Positions 58,292 through 64,000 of a stretch of 64,000 bases of DNA are shown piece by piece; position 1 is the stretch's first letter; each line of letters opens with the position of its first letter. The position numbers and the translations under genes are program-made. A model generated the notes under the pieces. The model searched no databases. It was not told the origin of the DNA and saw nothing but the letters and a program-made list of their open reading frames with translations. Source of the stretch: Nelumbo lutea (lineage: Eukaryota; Streptophyta; Magnoliopsida; Proteales; Nelumbonaceae); NCBI GenBank assembly GCA_022828595.1, contig JAKGHH010000003.1, forward strand, positions 20,770,934-20,834,933, read 5' to 3'.

Positions 58292-59707
58292 GGGTAAATT
58301 TTTTAAAACTATCTTTATGATTTAGTTAATTGATTAAGTATATCCCTACTATTTAAGTATTGTCTAACATTACCCCTACTGTTTTAGAAAATTACCATTA
58401 TCAGCAAAATATTCACAAGGGATGAAATGTTTGTTTTGCCGTTAAGTTAAATTGGAATCTTCACTTCTTCATCTTCCTTGGTCTAATCTTTGTTGCCCAG
58501 GTCCAGTCAGCCCGCCTCCAATGCCAGCATTGTTGGGACCCGATAGACAAAAATCCATGGATCCTCCATTTTAACGCATTAGGAGTAGGACCATTTTACA
58601 TGGTCAAATGGTTTGGGCTGCTCAATCCAATGATGTTTCTATTTGTGTTTTATGAAATTAATGTAATTGCAATCTTTAGAGTTTAAGTTCTGAGATTACT
58701 AGAGAAAATGCAGAGCTCAGGGAGCTCGGCTTTGCAGTCGGAGGGTATATTGGAGTGGCTTGGAAGGAAATGGGGTACCAGCCCCCAGGGTTGAGGGTTC
58801 TTGTTGTAAAGCCGAAGATGGTTTCTGGAAATTGCATTCAGCCTCTTCGGTAGCATCGTTGTTGTCTTCGGTTGTAGGACTATTGTCGTCATGGTGGTGA
58901 TTAGGGGTTTCACCAGGGAACATGTACCCCAATGGATTTCAACATGCAAACCTTGGCAAATCAGGGAGTCCAAGAGTGATTCAAGACCGAGGGAGATAAC
59001 TGAGGCTCGAGAGTGAACCGATGACTAGTTTGGTGAGCCAATTACGAGGGTGAAAAGTTGATACAAATACTACTACTCAAAACGGAGAGAGAGATAAGCC
59101 TCTGTAGTCAGTTGAAGAAATATGGGTCAGTGATAAGAGAATTGCTAAAACTCGTATGATATGCAAAAGCAATAGATCATCCTACTGAAATTCTTATTCC
59201 TTGACCTATTAATTAGTTAGAGGGTTTGCCCTGATAAGATGTGAAAAAAGGAAGGCTTGAACAATCGTAGTTACAGAAATGGAGATGCAATTCGGTTCAA
59301 GATAAGCAAGAGCTCCTAGAGGCTTTTTCCGTTGGCTATGTTGTTTAGTTGGCTTCTATCAAGCGTCAACAACGAACGATCCTGTTTCAAGCAAGCTGAA
59401 TTCTGTCAGTCTTTGGGGAAGCTGGTTTTCGTACGTGTGACATCAAGTTGGTGATTCTTTGCCCACATCCACCGCCCATTCAATTGTTGTGGTAGACCCC
59501 AATGGATTTCAAGCTGCAAAAGGCCGTCGGTTCACTTCGAGATGCGATTGATTCAAGAGCACGATCAAATCAACGAACCTACTCATATCTGAGATGGGAT
59601 TGTACATAGGGGAGGTGGAGAGGGAGAACGAAGAGGGGAAGGGGTGGAGGAAGAAGATCATCGCCGCTGCTAGAAGTTGCAGTGGCAGCAGTGACTTTTA
59701 TCGATAT

Positions 59708-59738
<31 letters not shown>

Positions 59739-60109
59739 GCAGAGGGGTCCACTATTGCAACTCGAGTTGCAACGATGGTGATAAAATAGGGGATAAAGAA
59801 TGAAAGGGAAGAAAAAAAGGAGACAGAAAGAGAGGCTGAAGGTGGAGGGGGCTATTGCTGTGGTTGGTTAAGGGTCAAGTCAGTTTGGTTTGCCACTGCT
59901 AAGAAGAAGAAGAGGGATGAATGGTAAAATTAGATTTTAAAATAATTATAGGTCACGTGTGTATGAGTTATGACGGAGTATTAATCGATGTTAACGGTAA
60001 GAATAGAGCTAGTCAATTATCAAAAACAATAGAGGTAGCGTTTAGACAATAACTAAACAATTACTTAGTCAATTTGCTAAACCATAAGAATAGCTTAAGA
60101 AATATATAC
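58292..60109. mobile_element. Long-TIR Mutator-like element (non-autonomous)
   Basis: About 100-150 bases at the left end (GGGTAAATTTTTTAAAACT, then TTTATGATTTAGTTAATTG and TATTGTCTAACATTACCCCTA) match the reverse complement of the right end. Flanks AATAAAATT (58283-58291) and AACAAAATT (60110-60118) agree at eight of nine positions, as expected for a 9-bp Mutator duplication. The 1.5-kb interior is less AT-rich than its surroundings, contains a GA microsatellite (59711-59730) and a phrase CCCCAATGGATTTCAA repeated at 58927 and 59498, and encodes no transposase. Confidence 0.7.
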
Positions 60110-60635
60110 AACAAAATTTGCACTATTAGTGAGTACAATGTGGAAATTTTATTACAAGTATTAGTAAGAGTACAAATTATAGTTACAAACAAACAAAACT
60201 CAGCTCACATTTATACTTCAAAGGAATAGAACCTAAATAATCATTTCCAAGAGGGAAAGTGCCAACAAAACGCTGGCCATATCCTATTGAGAGTTTGAAT
60301 CTCGTTGCAGTTAGCAGATTCAAAATAGGTTGTTAAAGACTAGTGTGTTCACTCTTCATTGGTCTTGTAGCCTGTTGTACACAACTTGGTTTATAATTCA
60401 TCCAGCAGGTTTTCTGCTAAATTTGAATATTTGATGGATTGTAATTTAAAGTGGCTGCGCCAAGTCCTTGCTAATTGTTCAATCTCCTTCTTCTCTTGTC
60501 CGGGCTGGTGTTACAGTGCTCGCATCGTCTATTCCCTGTATCAACCAATAGAAAACTGCCATGCCACCATTTACATTTGAATTTTGGATTTAACAGAGTT
60601 AGCTGGATTCTAAAATTCATTTTAAGTTTATGGGA

Positions 60636-60790
60636 AATTTTCACTTTAGTACGTTAAACGTTTGGGGTAGTGTCAATTTAGTATGTCACTTTTAAATGTG
60701 TTATTACAATACCTAAACTTTTAAAAAATGTCAAATTGCTCTAAAACCATTAACCTGACATTAAATATCATATAAAAGGACAAAAATGCC
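60636..60790. mobile_element. Single Mutator-type TIR
   Basis: GGGAAATTTTCACTTTAGTA, then GTTAAACGTTTGGGG and ACAATACCTAAACTTTT, has the phrasing of plant MULE TIRs. The partner end is not visible before the copia element begins. Confidence 0.4.
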
Positions 60791-61338
60791 CTTCACCTAT
60801 GGTCATGAGATATGTGCCTTCGATTCTTTGCTACTCTAGGCTGCGATTCTTCTGTTTATCTAACATGTACGGCGGCTGTACCACCCACTCCCCCCTCTCT
60901 CTTCCTCTTATCTTTCTTCTCCCCTCTCCTCTTCATCTCTTTCCCTGTCTCACTTACATCGTCTTTTCCCCCTATTTTTTTTTTACCCTCTCCATCTTTA
61001 CTTTAACTGAACCAAGTAATCTCACAGCTTCCATTGTTGAATCCCTGCTAATGTCTCTCCACCACCAAGCTTTATTTCATCCTCGGCCGTGAAAACACTA
61101 CTAAAGCAGTAGTTAGATAATCTTGCTCTACAGCCCCAAATAGGTCTACATTCAGACATCCTACAACCAATGGAAATTTGGTCCTACGATTTGGAGTCAT
61201 TGGAATTCGTTGACGGTATCCTAAATACCCCATTTCACATCATTGTTTGTAGCACCAACCGTTCTCCAGAGAATAACAATGACCAGCCATTCTTTCATTG
61301 TCAATTCACCTAAACACTAAATCCCTAAGCAATTGAGA

Positions 61339-61497
61339 ATAACAGAGAAAAAGCACCTTTGTTTATTACAGAGTTCAGTATATATAGTTACATAATTACA
61401 CGTGTTCTAACTAATGCTAACTAATGCAAGCTGTCAGTCCAGTTGGACTGCTGGACTAACAAAATCCGTTCCAATATATTTACATGTGCTGCTATAC
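61339..61497 (-). mobile_element. 3' LTR of Ty1/copia element (borders approximate)
   Basis: Directly after a polypurine tract TTGAGGGGGC (61507-61498 on the minus strand). It contains a TATA-like TATATATAC near 61385 and AATAAA near 61360. A plausible end is TTCTCA near 61339. The short length (about 160 bases) and exact ends are uncertain. Confidence 0.55.
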
Positions 61498-61503
61498 GCC
61501 CCC

Positions 61504-63998
61504 TCAAGTTGGAGCATGAACTCGGGTGATGCCCAACTTGGGAACTAAAGCTTGAAACTGGTCTCGCCCCAAGGCCTTCATGAAGATATCTGCCGGTTGT
61601 AACTTTGAGGAGATACATGCAATAACAATGGTTTGGGATTGAATGTGCTGGTGGATGAAGTGGCAATCAAGCTCAATATGCTTGGTGTGTTCATGGTAAA
61701 CGGGGTTAGCAACAATGTGAAGAGCTGTTTTGTTGCCACAGTAGAGTTGCATAGGCTCTGGATGATGGAGGCCCAAATCATGAAAGAGACGTTTCAGCCA
61801 TAATAGCTCGCTAGTGGCTGCAAACATGGAGTGGTACTTGGCTTCAGTAGAGGAACGAGATACAGTGAATTGCTTCTTTGTCTTCCAAGAAAGAGGAGAA
61901 TAGCCGAAGGTGGTGAAGTATCCTGTGGTGGACCGACGAGTAGTCAAGTAGCCAGCCCAATCGAAATCACAATAGGCCCGTATAACAAGATCATTTTGTG
62001 AAGGCAAAAGAAGGCCATGATCTAGGGAAGATTTCAAATAACAAAGTATATGCATTAAAGCTTCCAGATGGTATTGGTGTGGAGCAGCCATGAATTGGCT
62101 TAAGATGTGCGCTGAGTAAGTGATCTCGGGTCGTGTTATAGTCAGATAAATGAGGCAACCAACTAGTCTTCTGTATTGATCTGGATGATCAATGGGTGGT
62201 CCGGAATCATGTTGGAGGCGGTGTTGTTGTTCCATGGGAAATAGGCTAGGTTTACAAGCAAGCATTTTAGCATCCTTTAGAATATCCAACGTGTACTTAC
62301 GTTGGCTAAGAAATATGCCACGATCATCACGAGGTACCTCAATGCCCAAGAAATAATGTAAAGGTCCAAGGTCCTTGATGTGAAAGCAGTCGCTAAGATA
62401 CTCTTTTAGGGCTACAATGGCGGAAGCATCATTCCCAGCTAGTACAAGGTCATCAACATAAGCTAACACAACAAGAAAGCACCCCAGCTTGGTCATGGTG
62501 AAGAGTGTATTATCAGCAAGATATTGCATAGATCCCCGTTGCTTTAATGCTTGTGCTAAGGTATCAAACCAATTTCTTAAAGCTTGTTTCAGGCCATATA
62601 TGGACTTATCAAGGCAACATACACGTGCATCTCCTAGGGAAAGTAAACCTGGCGGTGGTAGCATGTAGACTTCTTGCAATGCTTCATGTAGAAAAGCATT
62701 ATTGACATCCATTTGGTGAAGTTCCCAGTGACGTGCCGTAGAAAGGGACAAAAGACATCGAACAGTGACAAGCTTTGCTACAAGAGCACATGTGTCAGTG
62801 TAATCCATGCCTTCGGTTTACGTGTAGCCTTTTGATACTAGGCATGCTTTGAACCGCTCAACACTGCCATCTGCTTTGTGTTTGACTTTATAAACCCACT
62901 TGTAGCCTATGGACTTGTTTCCAGGCAGAAAATCAGTGAGGGTCCATGCATTAGTTCTTTCTAAAGCGGTTAGCTCATCAACCATTGCTTGGCGCCAACA
63001 AGGGAATTGATGTGCTTGGGCAAATGACTTTGGTTCAATGGGTGTTTGCATAAGGTTTATTTGGAAAGCTAAAGGTGAAGATGTAAGATAATTGGAAATG
63101 GGGTATCGTATTTTGGTAGATGATAATGTAGGACATACAAAATCATTAAGATGGAATGGAGGACGATGAGAGCGAGTGGGTCGGCCCAAGGTAGGCGTTG
63201 ACAAATATGAGATTGTTATAGGATCAATATGTGAATCAATCTCACGAGGTGGGTCAACATCAATAGTTGGACCATGGGTTGGTTGTGAGCTCATGTCAGC
63301 ATCATCACATGCTGGTAATGGGATCACAATATCTAAAGAGTAACCATTTTTAGATGAATGTCCAACAAACGGAAATTGGTCTTCAAAAAAAATGACATCC
63401 CGTGATACAAATATCTGCCTAGTTTGTAAATCATAAAGGCAATACCCCTTTTGTCCTTGATGGTACCCAACAAACACACATTTACAAGAGCGTAGCACAA
63501 ATTTGTCTCAGGCCACCTTGGAGGTAATAGCATAAGAGAGGCAACCAAATGCCTTCAAATGATTGTAAGAAGGAAGTTTGTGAAATAACAATTCATATTG
63601 AGTTTTTCCTTCAATCACTAGGGTAGGTAGATAATTAATCAAGTATGTTGCATTTAGGATGCATTCTCCCCAAAATTGTATGGGTAAGTGGGCCTGAAAT
63701 CGGAGAGCCCGCGCCACCTCAAGGAGATGCCTATGTTTACGTTCGGCAACTCCATTTTGTTGTGGAGTGTCAACGTAGGACTACTAATGCAAAATACCAT
63801 GTTCAAATAAATATTCTTTCATGAAATCAGAAAGAAACTCAGGCCCATTATCTGAGCGAACAGATTTTACTTTGGCTTGAAACTATGTATTGACCATTGC
63901 ACAAAACATAGTAAAATAGAAGTACATATCTGACTTGTTATTGGGCAAGTAGACCCATGTGGCTCATGAGTAGTCATCCACTATAGTGAGAAAATAAT
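61504..63998 (-). pseudogene. Ty1/copia pol: integrase, reverse transcriptase, RNase H
   Basis: A single minus-strand frame runs through the edge of the window without any frameshift, broken only by stops at 63966, 63895, 63786, 63783, 63510 and 62820 (first bases). Integrase core: IVDDYS, SDNGPEF and [12 protein letters not shown], giving the D, D and E residues. Then come the hinge, ALERTNAWTLTDFLPGNKSI and YKWVYKVKHKADGSVERFKA, followed by the reverse transcriptase with DVNNAFLHEAL and YVDD (62460-62449), and RNase H with CDFDWAG, STEAKY and KHIELDCHFI. The usual CDN of RNase H reads CGN here, a likely loss of a catalytic Asp. The frame ends VHAPT-stop just before the polypurine tract. Gag, protease and the 5' LTR lie beyond the window. 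Confidence 0.93.
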
Positions 63999-64000
63999 GT

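Overview
This window is nuclear DNA from a flowering plant. The evidence is plant-type split genes with GT-AG introns, a bZIP43-like transcription factor, a plastid-targeted HEMB relic, a MOS2 relic, Ty1/copia and Ty3/gypsy LTR elements, plant LINEs with a C-terminal RNase H, an Au-like SINE and many hAT-type MITEs. The species cannot be named from sequence alone. Long AT-rich spacers, expanded introns and old nested repeats suggest a medium or large genome. Only two clear intact-looking protein genes were found: a single-exon RING-H2 E3 ligase (10369-11817, +) and a bZIP43-like gene (34754-35233, +). The bZIP gene has a stop codon in front of a still recognisable, in-frame C-terminal tail. 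A third locus, two canonical exons on the minus strand (57305 to 54532), belongs to a gene I do not recognise and is incomplete here.

Layout from left to right. 1-3000: MITE-rich spacer. 3000-7300: a broken minus-strand Ty3/gypsy element of Tat/Retand-like design (LTR, an ORF antisense to pol, end of pol), with a hAT MITE inside and a pair of direct repeats outside. 7300-10300: spacer with a 236-bp-period duplication around a TA microsatellite. 10369-11817: the RING gene. 12000-26350: spacer with hAT fold-back MITEs (13287-13516, 16216-16636, 19680-20095), a solo LTR with TSD (14297-14770) and microsatellites. 26353-32812: a 6.46-kb LINE with a perfect 17-bp target-site duplication but a disabled polyprotein. 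34300-35350: the bZIP gene with a cluster of RY motifs upstream.

35612-45684 (-): a twelve-exon unprocessed pseudogene of HEMB (delta-aminolevulinic acid dehydratase). Nearly all splice sites remain, but it carries at least six frameshifts and one nonsense codon. Its introns hold a LINE RNase H fragment and a probable solo LTR. 48040-50600 (-): a second decayed LINE. 51779-53590: a SINE, MITE and tandem-duplication cluster. 55267-56912 (-): a processed MOS2/GPKOW retropseudogene with a 19-bp TSD, sitting in the intron of the unrecognised minus-strand gene. 58292-60109: a long-TIR Mutator-like element. 61340-64000 (-): the 3' part of a Ty1/copia element.

Few genes here act together. The main story is mutational: LINE machinery has pasted a LINE and a cellular mRNA into the locus, hAT and Mutator non-autonomous elements have filled the spacers, and several dead reading frames (copia pol, HEMB, the MOS2 copy, probably the bZIP tail) carry stops of the kind produced by C-to-T change at methylated sites.
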